Positions 9,676 through 18,752 of a stretch of 64,000 nucleotides of DNA are shown here, piece after piece. The position numbers and the translations under genes are program-made. The stretch is from Pseudomonadota bacterium (lineage in GTDB: Bacteria > Pseudomonadota > Alphaproteobacteria > Sphingomonadales > Sphingomonadaceae), in the NCBI GenBank assembly GCA_029779535.1, contig JAKPAG010000130.1, forward strand, positions 1-64,000. Reading direction: 5' to 3'. A model generated the notes under the pieces. The model saw nothing but the letters and a program-made list of their open reading frames with translations. It did not search any database and was not told the DNA's origin. Position 1 is the stretch's first letter. Every line of letters starts with the position of its first letter.

Positions 9676-9740
9676 CGCACGGGACTTGAACCCGGCGCGC
9701 CGAGGGTCAATCATCGCCCGCGACAAACGCGAGGCAGGCG

Positions 9741-12281
9741 ATGACAAAGAGCGACACGGCGGACAGCGGCGATCCGGCGCCGTTCTGGACACTTGCCCCG
9801 GCCAGCCTGGCCGAACCGGGCGCAGACCCGGACGCCGGGCTGACCAGCGCCGAGGCGGCGCGGCGGCTGGCCGCCGATGGCCCCAACGTGATTGCCGACA
9901 AGGCCGCCCGCTCGATCCCGGCGCGCATTGCCGCCCGGCTGGCCGAACCGCTGGTCGCGATCCTGCTGATGGCCGCCTTCGTCTCTGGCGCGACTGGCGA
10001 CAGTGCCAGCCTGACGATCATCCTGGCGATGGTGGTCATCTCGGTCGGGCTGGACGTTTATCAGGAACACGGCGCCGAACGCGCCGCCGAGGCGCTGGGC
10101 CGCGCCATCGCACTGAAAGTCAGGGTGCTGCGCGACGGGCAGCTGGTTGAATTGCCAACCGCGGCGCTGGTGCGTGGCGATGTCGTCCAGCTATCCCCCG
10201 GCGCGCTGGTTCCGGCGGACGGGATCGTGCTGGCCAGCCGCGCCGCGCGGGTGGACGAAGCGATCCTGACCGGCGAGCCCTATCCGGTGGACAAGCGCCC
10301 CGGCCCCAGCGGCGCGCGCGAGCTGGCCGATGCCTATGACGCCCTGTTCGACGGCACCGCCGTGATCAGCGGCGAAGCGACGATGCTGGTAGCCACCACC
10401 GGGCGGCACACCCAGCTGGGCGCAATTTCCGCCAGCCTGACCAGGACCGAACCGCCGTCCGCTTTCGAGCGCGGACTGCACCGGCTGGGCCTGCTGATCC
10501 TGCGCCTGACCCTGGCGCTGGTGCTGTTCGTGCTGCTGGTCCAGATCCTGTTCGACCGGCCGATGCTGGAATCGGTGATGTTCGCGGTGGCGCTGGCCGT
10601 GGGGCTGACCCCGGAACTGCTGCCGATGGTAACCACGGTCACGCTGTCGCGCGGGGCGCTGCGGCTGGCGCAGAAGCAGGTGATCGTCAAACGGCTGGCC
10701 GCGATCCACGATCTGGGCGCGATGGACGTGTTCTGCACCGACAAGACCGGCACCCTGACCGAGGCGCGGATCGTGCTGACCGCCTGGCCCGGCTGCGACG
10801 GGCAGGACAGCGCCCATGTGCTGGACCTGGCGACGATCAACAGCTTCCATGAAAGCGGGGTCGGCAACCCGCTCGACACCGCGATCCTCGAACGCGCCGG
10901 CGCCCCCGCCACGCTGGAATGGCGCAAGCTGGCCGACCTGCCGTTCGATTTCGAACGCCGCCGCGCCGCCGTGCTGGTGGAACGCGGCGGGCAGCGCATG
11001 CTGGTGGTCAAGGGCGCGCCCGAAGCACTGCTGGACCTGTGCGCGCGGGCCGAGACGGGCGATCAGGCGGCCCCGCTGGCCCCCGCGCTGCGCGCCCGGC
11101 TCGATTCCATGCACGAACAGCGCGCCGCGAATGGCGAACGGCTGCTGGCCGTGGCCTGGAAGGACTGGCCCGATGCGCCGCGCCCCCTGACCCGGGATGA
11201 CGAAGCGGGGCTGACCTTTGCCGGATATTGCGCGTTCCTCGATCCGCCCCGGCAATCCGCGCGCGAGGCGATCGGGCGGCTGCAGGCGCTGGGGGTGCGG
11301 GTCAAGGTGATTTCGGGCGATGCGGCGCCGGTGGTGCGCCACCTGGTCAGCGCGCTGGAGCTGGACTGCAAGGGCCTGCTCACCGGCGAGGAGGTCAGCC
11401 GCCTGTCGGACGCCGCGCTGCGGGTGCAGGTCCGCCGCACCGATCTGTTCGCGCGGGTTTCGCCGGGTCAGAAGCTGCGGGTCATCCACGCGCTGTCCCG
11501 TTCGGGCCATACGGTGGGTTACATGGGCGACGGGATCAACGATGCGCCGGCAATCAAGGCGGCCGATGCCGGCATGTCGGTGGACGGGGCAACCGACGTG
11601 GCGCGCGGCGCGGCCGACATGATCCTGCTGTCAAACGACCTCAACGTGGTTGCCGACGGGGTGATGGAAGGCCGGCGCACCTATGCCAACATCATCAAGT
11701 ACGTGCGGATGGGGACCAGTTCCAACTTCGGCAACATGCTGTCGATGGCGCTCGCCGCGCTGGTCATCCCGTTCCTGCCGATGACCGCGATCCAGATCCT
11801 GCTGAACAACCTGCTGTACGATTTTTCGCAGCTGGGCATTCCCTTCGACAATGTCGATGCCAGCGAAACCCGCCGCCCGCACAACTGGAGCATAGCCGGG
11901 ATCGAGCGCTTCACCACCTACATGGGGCCGCTGTCATCGGTCTTCGACATTGCCACCTTCGCCCTGCTGCTGTGGGTGTTCGATGCTTCTGCCGCGCAGT
12001 TCCGCACCGCCTGGTTCATCGAATCGATGCTGACGCAAATCCTGGTGATCTTCGTGATCCGCACCCATGCGCGGCCGTGGCGCAGCACGCCGCACCGCGC
12101 GTTGGCCATGACCAGCCTGGGGGCCTTGGGCACGGCCCTGCTGATCGCACTGGGGCCGTGGGCGGGCGTGTTCGGCTTTGCCGCGCTGCCGTGGCACCTG
12201 CTGGGCGCGGTCGCGCTGCTGGCGGCGGCGTACCTGGCCTGCGCCGAAGGGATCAAGCGCCGCGCCATGCGACACGGCTAG
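9741..12281 (+). CDS. mgtA: Magnesium-translocating-type P-type ATPase (MgtA/MgtB class)
   Basis: 846-residue P-type ATPase. It has an actuator loop with LTGEP, the helix motif GLTPELLPM followed by LSRGALRLAQKQVIVKRL and LGAMDVFCTDKTGTLTE (phosphorylated Asp334), and the hinge GDGINDAPAI. The spacing and wording of the PELLPM and AMDV segments, and the C-terminal NNLLYDFSQLGIPFDNVD, are those of the PIIIB (MgtA) class, which imports Mg2+ from the periplasm. No long structured leader is present in the short upstream gap. GAGGCAG is an acceptable ribosome site before ATG 9741. Confidence 0.87.
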   Translation: MTKSDTADSGDPAPFWTLAPASLAEPGADPDAGLTSAEAARRLAADGPNVIADKAARSIPARIAARLAEPLVAILLMAAFVSGATGDSASLTIILAMVVISVGLDVYQEHGAERAAEALGRAIALKVRVLRDGQLVELPTAALVRGDVVQLSPGALVPADGIVLASRAARVDEAILTGEPYPVDKRPGPSGARELADAYDALFDGTAVISGEATMLVATTGRHTQLGAISASLTRTEPPSAFERGLHRLGLLILRLTLALVLFVLLVQILFDRPMLESVMFAVALAVGLTPELLPMVTTVTLSRGALRLAQKQVIVKRLAAIHDLGAMDVFCTDKTGTLTEARIVLTAWPGCDGQDSAHVLDLATINSFHESGVGNPLDTAILERAGAPATLEWRKLADLPFDFERRRAAVLVERGGQRMLVVKGAPEALLDLCARAETGDQAAPLAPALRARLDSMHEQRAANGERLLAVAWKDWPDAPRPLTRDDEAGLTFAGYCAFLDPPRQSAREAIGRLQALGVRVKVISGDAAPVVRHLVSALELDCKGLLTGEEVSRLSDAALRVQVRRTDLFARVSPGQKLRVIHALSRSGHTVGYMGDGINDAPAIKAADAGMSVDGATDVARGAADMILLSNDLNVVADGVMEGRRTYANIIKYVRMGTSSNFGNMLSMALAALVIPFLPMTAIQILLNNLLYDFSQLGIPFDNVDASETRRPHNWSIAGIERFTTYMGPLSSVFDIATFALLLWVFDASAAQFRTAWFIESMLTQILVIFVIRTHARPWRSTPHRALAMTSLGALGTALLIALGPWAGVFGFAALPWHLLGAVALLAAAYLACAEGIKRRAMRHG

Positions 12282-12304
12282 GAACCGGGCCTGGGGCCAG
12301 GACC

Positions 12305-12322
12305 CTAGGGTCAGGACCCTAG
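12305..12322. repeat. CTAG palindrome between convergent mgtA and hisZ
   Basis: CTAGGGTCAGGACCCTAG is a perfect inverted repeat with 8-base arms around AG. It is partly duplicated on its left (GACCCTAG at 12301-12308). The hisZ stop codon lies inside the right arm. An identical 18-mer occurs after uvrB at 31595. It could fold as a bidirectional terminator hairpin, but no T-tract follows. Confidence 0.8.
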
Positions 12323-13455
12323 AGCGCGACGGCTTCGCCGCCCTCAAGCCGGTGGGTGCAGCCCAGCCGCACCGGATCGCAGTTATCGCAGACCGCCGCG
12401 ACCGTGCGCCAGCCGATCGCGCGCAGGCGGGCGGCCTGTTCGCCGTCATGGCCCAGCGGCAGGAACAGCGTGTCGCGAGGGCGTTCGGCAGCGGCCAGCG
12501 CGTCGATCAGCGCATCGGGATAGAGCGAGAAGCCGATTGCCGGTTCCTCCTCGCCCGCCGCGCGGCCAAGGATCGAATAGGACCCGCCGCGCCCCAGCGC
12601 GCCGGGCAGCCCTTCGGCATAGATGGTGAAGCCGAACCACGACTGGTATTCGAAGCCGTGCCGTTCGCTGGGATCCAGCGTCAGGCGCGCCGCGCCGCCA
12701 ACCCGCGCGGCGATTTCGCGCAGCGCCTTGATCCGGCCCGCCAGCGCGCCGCCGGCATCAATCGCGGCCAGCCGTTCGATCGCCTGGTCGAACGGGCCAA
12801 TCGCGGTCAGCAGCGGCAGGTAGGCTTCGCCGCCTGCGGCAACCAGCCCGCCGGCATCCTTGGCGTCAAGCTCGCGGCGGACGGCCTCGATCTTGTCCGC
12901 GTCCAGCGGCAGAGCCCCACGACCATCGACTCCGGCCAGGGTATCGACCAGGTCCGGCAGGGTGAAATCGACCGAGATGCCGCTGGCCCCGGCAGCGCGC
13001 AGCGCCTCGATTCCCATGGCGACCAGTTCACCCGCGGCGGCCACGCTGTCGCTGCCGATCAGTTCCGCGCCAACCTGCAACCGCTCGCGCGTGGGATCAA
13101 GGCCATCGCCCTTGATGGTCAGCACCTGCCCGGCATAGCACAGCCGCAGCGGGCGCGGCGCGCCGCCCAGGCCCGTCGCGGCAATGCGGCCCACCTGCAC
13201 GGTAATGTCGCTGCGCAGTGCCAGGGTGCGCAAACTGGCCGGATCGACGAAGCGGAACATGCGCCGGGGCTGGACCCCGGCCATGCGGCTGGCCATCGAC
13301 TTTTCGAATTCGATGCTCGGCGGCTGGACCCGGTCGAAGCCGTGGCTGTCCATCACGTCAAGCAGCGCCCGCGTCACACGCCCGGCAGCGGCAGCGGCAG
13401 CGGGCAGGCGGTCTTCAAGGCCCTCGGGCAACAGGTCGCGGTCGGTATCAGCCAT
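12319..13455 (-). CDS. hisZ: ATP phosphoribosyltransferase regulatory subunit HisZ
   Basis: 378-residue histidyl-tRNA-synthetase-like protein. The class II core is visible: the PPSIEFEKS motif 1 region, RMFRFVDPASLRTLALRSDITVQ (motif 2-like) and GRGGSYSILG near the C-terminus, but the anticodon-binding domain of a true HisRS is missing. HisZ paralogues activate the short form of HisG in the first step of histidine biosynthesis; the hisG partner is not in this window. It starts 28 bases after serA on the same strand, so it probably belongs to a serC-serA-hisZ transcript. Confidence 0.9.
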   Translation of the reverse strand: MADTDRDLLPEGLEDRLPAAAAAAGRVTRALLDVMDSHGFDRVQPPSIEFEKSMASRMAGVQPRRMFRFVDPASLRTLALRSDITVQVGRIAATGLGGAPRPLRLCYAGQVLTIKGDGLDPTRERLQVGAELIGSDSVAAAGELVAMGIEALRAAGASGISVDFTLPDLVDTLAGVDGRGALPLDADKIEAVRRELDAKDAGGLVAAGGEAYLPLLTAIGPFDQAIERLAAIDAGGALAGRIKALREIAARVGGAARLTLDPSERHGFEYQSWFGFTIYAEGLPGALGRGGSYSILGRAAGEEEPAIGFSLYPDALIDALAAAERPRDTLFLPLGHDGEQAARLRAIGWRTVAAVCDNCDPVRLGCTHRLEGGEAVAL

Positions 13456-13483
13456 AACGCGTTTCCCGTTGCCCGATCTTGCC

Positions 13484-15067
13484 TCAGAACGCCAGAGCCA
13501 TGACCCGCTTCACGCCGGGCAGGCCCTTGGCCTTTTCCAGCACGTCGGCGGGCAGCTTGCTGTCGAGCGAGAGCAGCAGCACCGCTTCCCCGCCCGCTTC
13601 GCGGCGGCCCAGGTTGAAGGTGCCGATGTTGATGCCGTTTTCGCCCAGCAGCGTGCCGATCCGGCCGATGAAGCCGGGGGCGTCCTCGTTGACGATATAC
13701 ATCATGTGACCGGCGAGTTCCGCTTCGACCTTGATCCCGAACAGTTCGACCAGGCGCGGTTCGCTGTTCGAGAACAGCGTGCCCGCGACCGAGCGTTCGC
13801 CCGCATCGGTCTTCACCGAGACGCGGATCAGGGTGTGATAGTCACCGGCCTTCTCGGTCTTGACCTCGCGCACTTCCATGCCGCGTTCCTTGGCCAGGAA
13901 GGGCGCGTTGACCATGTTGACCGTGTCCGACTGGGTGCGCAGGAACCCGCACAGCACGGCCGCGACGATCGGCTTGATGTTCAGTTCGGCCGCCGCGCCT
14001 TCGGCGTGGATCGAGATGCGCGGGATCGCCCCGGTGGTCAGCTGGCCGACCATGCCGCCCAGCTGTTCCGCCAGCGCCATGTAGGGGCGCAGCTTCGGCG
14101 CTTCCTCGGCCGAAAGCGACGGCACGTTGAGCGCGTTGGTGACGCCGCCGTTGACCAGGTAATCGGCCATCTGTTCAGCCACCTGCAGCGCAACGTTGAC
14201 CTGCGCTTCGGTGGTCGATGCACCCAGGTGCGGGGTGCAGATGAAGTTCGGCGTGCCGAACAGCGGGCTTTCCTTGGCCGGTTCGGTTTCGAACACGTCC
14301 AGCGCCGCCCCGGCGACATGGCCGCTGTCGAGCGCCGCCTTGAGCGCGACTTCATCGATCAGCCCGCCGCGCGCGCAGTTGATGATCCGCACGCCCTTCT
14401 TGGTCTTGGCCAGGTTTTCCGCCGACAGGATGTTGCGGGTCTGGTCGGTCAGCGGGGTGTGCAGGGTGATGAAATCGGCCTTGGCCAGCAGGGTATCGAG
14501 ATCGGCCTTTTCCACGCCCATTTCGACCGCGCGTTCCGGGGTCAGGAACGGATCGAACGCGACGACCTTCATCTTGAGGCCGAGCGCGCGGGCAGCCACG
14601 ATCGAGCCGATGTTGCCCGCGCCGATCAGGCCCAGGGTCTTGCCGGTCACCTCAACGCCCATGAAGCCATTCTTCGGCCAGAGCCCGGCCTGGGTCTGCG
14701 CATTGGCTTCGGGGATCTGGCGCGCCAGCGCGAACATCATCGCGATGGCGTGTTCGGCGGTGGTGATCGAGTTGCCGAACGGGGTGTTCATCACCACCAC
14801 GCCCTGGGCCGAAGCGGCCGGAATATCGACGTTGTCAACGCCGATCCCGGCGCGGCCGATCACCTTCAGGTTCTTGGCGGCGGCGAGGATTTCCTTGGTC
14901 ACCTTGGTCGAGCTGCGGATGGCCAGGCCATCGTAATCGCCGATGCGGGCGATCAGCTGTTCGGGGGTTTCGCCGGTGATGACGTCCACGTCGCAGCCCA
15001 TTTCGGTGAAAATGCGGGCGGCGTTGGGATCCATCTTGTCGGAAATGAGAACGCGGGGCTTGGTCAT
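13484..15067 (-). CDS. serA: D-3-phosphoglycerate dehydrogenase
   Basis: First enzyme of the phosphoserine pathway, oxidising 3-phosphoglycerate with NAD+. The 527-residue long form is seen: substrate-binding domain, Rossmann domain with GLIGAGNIGS, catalytic INCARGGLIDE (Arg) and HLGASTTEAQ (His), then an intervening allosteric (ASB) domain and a C-terminal ACT domain ending ALAF. Serine feedback through the ACT region is typical of the family. It is downstream of serC, separated by about 100 bases that hold a large inverted repeat. Confidence 0.97.
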   Translation of the reverse strand: MTKPRVLISDKMDPNAARIFTEMGCDVDVITGETPEQLIARIGDYDGLAIRSSTKVTKEILAAAKNLKVIGRAGIGVDNVDIPAASAQGVVVMNTPFGNSITTAEHAIAMMFALARQIPEANAQTQAGLWPKNGFMGVEVTGKTLGLIGAGNIGSIVAARALGLKMKVVAFDPFLTPERAVEMGVEKADLDTLLAKADFITLHTPLTDQTRNILSAENLAKTKKGVRIINCARGGLIDEVALKAALDSGHVAGAALDVFETEPAKESPLFGTPNFICTPHLGASTTEAQVNVALQVAEQMADYLVNGGVTNALNVPSLSAEEAPKLRPYMALAEQLGGMVGQLTTGAIPRISIHAEGAAAELNIKPIVAAVLCGFLRTQSDTVNMVNAPFLAKERGMEVREVKTEKAGDYHTLIRVSVKTDAGERSVAGTLFSNSEPRLVELFGIKVEAELAGHMMYIVNEDAPGFIGRIGTLLGENGINIGTFNLGRREAGGEAVLLLSLDSKLPADVLEKAKGLPGVKRVMALAF

Positions 15068-15080
15068 GGTTCTAGTCCTT

Positions 15081-15165
15081 CGTCACCCCGGACCTGATCC
15101 GGGGTCCCGCTTGTCTGCGCGGGAAAAAGGGGAAAGCGGGACCCCGGGGCAAGCCCGGGGTGACG
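15081..15165. repeat. Imperfect 31-base inverted repeat between serC and serA
   Basis: The left arm (15081-15111, beginning CGTCACCCCGG) and right arm (15135-15165, ending CCGGGGTGACG) are reverse complements apart from a few central positions, with a 23-base A/G-rich loop. It resembles the REP-like ACCCCGG...CCGGGGT elements scattered through sphingomonad genomes. In the serC mRNA it would form a very stable hairpin and could lower serA expression relative to serC or protect a 3' end. Confidence 0.75.
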
Positions 15166-15170
15166 CCAGA

Positions 15171-16301
15171 TTACTGAGCGGCCTTGGTCTGGGCGTAGGC
15201 CCAGTCGAGCCAGGGGCCGAGGTCTTCGATGTCGGCGGTTTCAACCGTCGCGCCGCACCAGATGCGCAGGCCGGCCGGGGCATCGCGGTAACCGGCGATG
15301 TCATAGGCCGCGTCTTCCTTTTCAAGGAGACCGGTCATCCGCTTGATGAAGTCCGCGTCCGCGCCTTCGACCGACAGGCAGACCGAGGTCTTCGAGCGAA
15401 TGCCCTTGTCGACCGCCAGGTGGCTCAGCCAGTCGCGGTCGGCCACGATCTTGTCCAGCGCGTCGGCATTGGCGGTGCAGCGGGCCTTCAGCCCTTCCAG
15501 GCCGCCCAGGCCCTTGGCCCATTCCAGCGCGAAGATCGCGTCTTCCACCGCCAGCATCGACGGGGTGTTGATGGTTTCGCCCTTGAACACGCCTTCGGCC
15601 AGCTTGCCCTTGGACACCAGGCGGAACACCTTGGGCAGCGGCCAGGCGGGGGTATATTCCTCCAGCCGCTGAACCGCGCGGGGGCCCAGGATCAGGACGC
15701 CGTGGCCGCCTTCGCCGCCCAGCACCTTCTGCCACGAGAAGGTGGCAACGTCGATCTTGTCCCACGGAATGTCATAGGCGAACACGGCGCTGGTCGCGTC
15801 GGCAAAGGTCAGCCCTTCGCGGGTATCGGGGATCCATTCGCCGTCCGGCACGCGCACGCCGCTGGTGGTGCCGTTCCAGGTGAACAGCACGTCGTCGCTG
15901 AAATCGACCTTCGACAGGTCGGGCAGCTGGCCATAGTCGGCGCGGTGAAGCTTGGGTTCGAGCTTGAGCTGCTTGACCGCATCCGTCACCCAGCCTTCGC
16001 CGAAGCTTTCCCAGGCCAGCATCGACACGCCGCGCGCACCCAGCATGGTCCACATCGCCATTTCGAACGCGCCGGTATCCGAACCGGGCACGATGCCGAT
16101 GCGGTGCGTATCGGGCAGTTGCAGCACTTCGCGCATCAGGTCGATGCAGTAGGCCAAGCGCGTTTTGCCGATCTTCGCGCGGTGCGAACGACCGAGCGAT
16201 TCGGTGGCCAGCTTGTCGAGGGAGTAGCCCGGCGGCTTGGCGCACGGACCCGAGGAAAAGAACGGGCGCGCAGGCTTGCGAGCCGGGATCGTAGCAGTCA
16301 T
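15171..16301 (-). CDS. serC: Phosphoserine aminotransferase
   Basis: PLP-dependent enzyme converting 3-phosphohydroxypyruvate to phosphoserine with glutamate as amino donor. It belongs to the alphaproteobacterial SerC branch (376 residues), with [21 protein letters not shown] at the N-terminus and the PLP lysine in [14 protein letters not shown]. The start is ATG 16301 because AAGGAGAG sits just upstream; the longer frame starting at 16391 lies in the leader. It is the first gene of the minus-strand serine operon. Confidence 0.95.
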   Translation of the reverse strand: MTATIPARKPARPFFSSGPCAKPPGYSLDKLATESLGRSHRAKIGKTRLAYCIDLMREVLQLPDTHRIGIVPGSDTGAFEMAMWTMLGARGVSMLAWESFGEGWVTDAVKQLKLEPKLHRADYGQLPDLSKVDFSDDVLFTWNGTTSGVRVPDGEWIPDTREGLTFADATSAVFAYDIPWDKIDVATFSWQKVLGGEGGHGVLILGPRAVQRLEEYTPAWPLPKVFRLVSKGKLAEGVFKGETINTPSMLAVEDAIFALEWAKGLGGLEGLKARCTANADALDKIVADRDWLSHLAVDKGIRSKTSVCLSVEGADADFIKRMTGLLEKEDAAYDIAGYRDAPAGLRIWCGATVETADIEDLGPWLDWAYAQTKAAQ

Positions 16302-16385
16302 GTAGTCTCTCCTTGCAGAGAGCACGCGCGGCGTTGGGACCGCGTGGCCCGGAGCGGCAAGTAGTGGCGCGCTGCCGGAAGTCAA
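16302..16385 (-). promoter_or_regulatory. serC promoter and structured leader (candidate alphaproteobacterial serC leader)
   Basis: On the minus strand TTGACT (16385-16380) is a likely -35, followed by a weak -10 near 16358-16363. The resulting ~50-base leader is highly structured: CACGCGG pairs with CCGCGCGTG around a TCCCAACG loop, and CTCTCTGCAAGGAGAG (16322-16307) forms a hairpin that hides the ribosome-binding AAGGAG. A conserved serC leader element has been described upstream of this gene in alphaproteobacteria. I infer identity from position and folding only; no covariance model was run. Confidence 0.5.
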
Positions 16386-16483
16386 GCACAACCGCCGCGC
16401 ATCACCCGGCGTGCGCCGTGGTTACGCCGTTGTTAACCATGTCGCGCCGCCTCTGCTTAACCAAGCGGGTGGATAATGGCGCC

Positions 16484-17152
16484 ATGCGCAAAGGCTTGAT
16501 CCTGCTGCCCTTGCTGGCCCTGACCGCCGCCTGCGGGGCGGTGCCGCAGGCGCAGGCGCCGCAGCATCAGGCCGCCGCCCGCCCGGCCGCGGTGACCATG
16601 GCGACAAGGCCCGAAAATCGCGCCTGCCTGGCCAACCTGGGGGCCAGCCGGGCCAGCTTCACCCCCCTGCCCGACCAGTATTACGGCGCGGGATGCAGCG
16701 CGGTGAACGCGGTGCGAATCGCCGCGCTGCGCAGCGACAGCGCCTCGCTCGCGCTGACCAACCTTGGCCCGGTCACCTGCCCGCTGGCGGAAAGCTTTGC
16801 CGGCTGGGCGCGCTTCGGGGTGGACCGCGCGGCGCAGCAGATCCTGGGCAGCGCGCTGGTGCGGATCGAAACCATGGGCAGCTACAACTGCCGAAATGTG
16901 GCCGGCAGCGAGCGCCGCAGCGCCCACGCCACCGCCAATGCGATCGACGTGTCGGGCTTTGTCCTGGCCGATGGCCGCCGAATCACCATTTCGGGCGACT
17001 GGCACAGCGAAAGCCCGCGCGTGCGCCAGTTCCTGACCACGATCCAGGGCAGCGCCTGCAAGCGCTTCGGCACGGTGCTGGGCCCGGCCTACAACGCCGC
17101 GCACCGCGATCACCTGCACCTGGAACTGAGCGGCAGCGCGTTCTGCCGTTAA
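16484..17152 (+). CDS. Extensin-like family (probable lipoprotein)
   Basis: 222-residue exported protein. The N-terminus is a signal peptide with a possible lipobox cysteine (LTAACG; Cys at residue 17, with Thr rather than Leu at -3). After a Pro/Ala-rich linker comes the extensin-like C-terminal domain: conserved CPLAESFAGW, GSYNCRNV, HATANAIDVSGF and the C-terminal HRDHLHLEL. The His/Asp residues recall the zinc-binding pattern of D,D-carboxypeptidase-like folds, so a cell-wall role is plausible but unproven. ATG 16484 was preferred over ATG 16439 because it begins directly at the signal peptide. It converges with the Anbu operon, 3 bases apart. Confidence 0.83.
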   Translation: MRKGLILLPLLALTAACGAVPQAQAPQHQAAARPAAVTMATRPENRACLANLGASRASFTPLPDQYYGAGCSAVNAVRIAALRSDSASLALTNLGPVTCPLAESFAGWARFGVDRAAQQILGSALVRIETMGSYNCRNVAGSERRSAHATANAIDVSGFVLADGRRITISGDWHSESPRVRQFLTTIQGSACKRFGTVLGPAYNAAHRDHLHLELSGSAFCR

Positions 17153-17155
17153 CCT

Positions 17156-17911
17156 TCAGCCGTCCTTGGGCTGGTAGAAGCTGTAATCCGGCAGGCTTTC
17201 GAAGGCGAGCTTCAGCGCCTCGCTCCACCCCACCGAAATCGCCCGGAAATAAGAATTGTCTGGCCCGATCCGGCGCTGGTGCGCGGGTTCGAAGCGGTCA
17301 CGCTCGATCACCAGCAGGTCCAGCGGCAAACCGACCGAGAGGTTGGCCTTGATGGTCGACTCGAAGCTGACCATCAGCAGCTTGACCGCATCCTCGAAGC
17401 TCATGTCGCGGCTGTAGCCGCGCAGGATGATCGGGCGGCCATACTTGGTCTCGCCAATCTGGAAGAACGGGGTGTCGAAGCTCGCCTCGATGAAATTGCC
17501 TTCGGGGTAGATCAGGAACAGGCGCGGCTCCATCCCCTTGATCTGGCCCGCCACGATGATCGAGGCGGTGAAGGTGCCGCTGCCCGCGCTTTCGCCGTTT
17601 TCGGCATCGCTGCGGGCGATGGTGTCGCGCAGCAGCTTGCCCACCTCGGTCGCGACCTGGAACATGGTCGGCGCTTCCAGCACGGAGTTGTGGCGTTCCG
17701 CCGGGGCCTTGTTGCGTTCCTCCAGCTGGCTGATCACCGCCTGGGTGGTGGCCAGGTTCCCCGCCGTCATCAGCGCGATCATCCGTTCGCCCGGCACCGA
17801 CCAGTGGTGCATCTTGCGGAACACGGAAACGTTGTCGACGCCCGAATTGGTGCGGGTGTCGCTCATCAACACCAGCCCCTTGTCGAGCATCATTCCAACG
17901 CAATAAGTCAC
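17156..17911 (-). CDS. Anbu, proteasome-type protease (ancestral beta subunit)
   Basis: 251-residue Ntn-hydrolase of the Anbu family, relatives of proteasome beta subunits and HslV. After Met removal the N-terminal Thr (TYCVGMMLDKGLVLMSD) would be the nucleophile, with SDTRTNSG and FRKMHHW supplying the conserved Asp and Lys. The GTG at 17911 is the only start that puts Thr at position 2, and AAGGGGAT lies 8 bases upstream; the longer frame from 17962 would bury it. The family forms ring-like or helical assemblies, and no convincing peptidase substrate is known. Last gene of a four-gene operon; 25 bases separate it from the transglutaminase. Confidence 0.92.
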   Translation of the reverse strand: MTYCVGMMLDKGLVLMSDTRTNSGVDNVSVFRKMHHWSVPGERMIALMTAGNLATTQAVISQLEERNKAPAERHNSVLEAPTMFQVATEVGKLLRDTIARSDAENGESAGSGTFTASIIVAGQIKGMEPRLFLIYPEGNFIEASFDTPFFQIGETKYGRPIILRGYSRDMSFEDAVKLLMVSFESTIKANLSVGLPLDLLVIERDRFEPAHQRRIGPDNSYFRAISVGWSEALKLAFESLPDYSFYQPKDG

Positions 17912-17936
17912 GAGCGAATCCCCTTCAGCGCCGCGC

Positions 17937-18752
17937 CTACTGCTCTGACGTCTGCTGTTCAACCGCCAGCCGCACGGCCAGTCGGCTTTCGCCCGCCCCC
18001 CAGCTCATTCCGGTGACCGGCGCGGCCTCGCGGTAGTCGCGACCCGTGGCGACGCGGACATAGCGTTCGTCCGGGCTGATCCCGTTCGACACGTCGAAGC
18101 CGACCCAGCCCAGGCCTTCGACATGGGCTTCCGCCCAGGCGTGGCTGGCTTCCTGTTCCACGCGGTCGTCCATCATCAGGTAGCCGCTGACATAGCGCGC
18201 CGGCACCCCCAGCGCGCGGGCCGCGCCGATGAAGATGTGGGCATGGTCCTGGCACACCCCCAGCCCCAGCGCGGCGGCTTCCTCGGCCCCGGTGTGGACG
18301 TGGGTTTCGCCCGGCGCATAGGCCACGCTGGCCAGCACGAGCGCCGACAGGCGGTGCAGCTGGGCCAGCACATCGCCTTTTGGCGCATCGAGCTGGGCCA
18401 TGATCGCGCGCACTTTCGGCCCCGGCCGGGTCAGCGGCGATTGGGCCAGGAACGCCCAGCGCGGCATGTATCCCGCATGGTTGCCGATCACCCCGGCATT
18501 GTCGGCCGTGACGACCAGCCCGGCGCAATGCACCGTCACTTCGCGCACGCCCGGCAGGACCGACACCAGCGTGGTGTGGTTGTGGTTGTGATCGTCGTAT
18601 TCGGCTTCGGCCACGGCGCCTTCGAAGCGCATGGTCCATTCCAGCACGTGCTGGCCCTGCGTGTCCTTGGGCGTCAGGCGCAGGCGTTGCAGCCCATGCG
18701 CCACCGGCTGCTCGAAGGCATAGTGCGTGGTGTGTTGGATGCGCAGTCTCAT
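17937..18752 (-). CDS. Transglutaminase-like cysteine peptidase of the Anbu operon
   Basis: 271-residue protein with a beta-rich N-terminal domain and a transglutaminase core. The catalytic triad is present: Cys167 in LGVCQDHAHIF, His204 in ASHAWAEAHVEG and Asp220 in GFDVSNG. In this operon the enzyme is predicted to act as a peptidase or amide-bond hydrolase/transferase on the product of the ATP-grasp/alpha-E pair. ATG 18752 overlaps the alpha-E stop (ATGA), which fixes the start. No signal peptide, so it is cytoplasmic. Confidence 0.92.
   Translation of the reverse strand: MRLRIQHTTHYAFEQPVAHGLQRLRLTPKDTQGQHVLEWTMRFEGAVAEAEYDDHNHNHTTLVSVLPGVREVTVHCAGLVVTADNAGVIGNHAGYMPRWAFLAQSPLTRPGPKVRAIMAQLDAPKGDVLAQLHRLSALVLASVAYAPGETHVHTGAEEAAALGLGVCQDHAHIFIGAARALGVPARYVSGYLMMDDRVEQEASHAWAEAHVEGLGWVGFDVSNGISPDERYVRVATGRDYREAAPVTGMSWGAGESRLAVRLAVEQQTSEQ

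Noticed and set aside
13184..15097. 637-codon plus-strand frame across hisZ and serA
   Set aside because: Antisense shadow of two well-conserved genes; the composition is low-complexity and there is no ribosome site.
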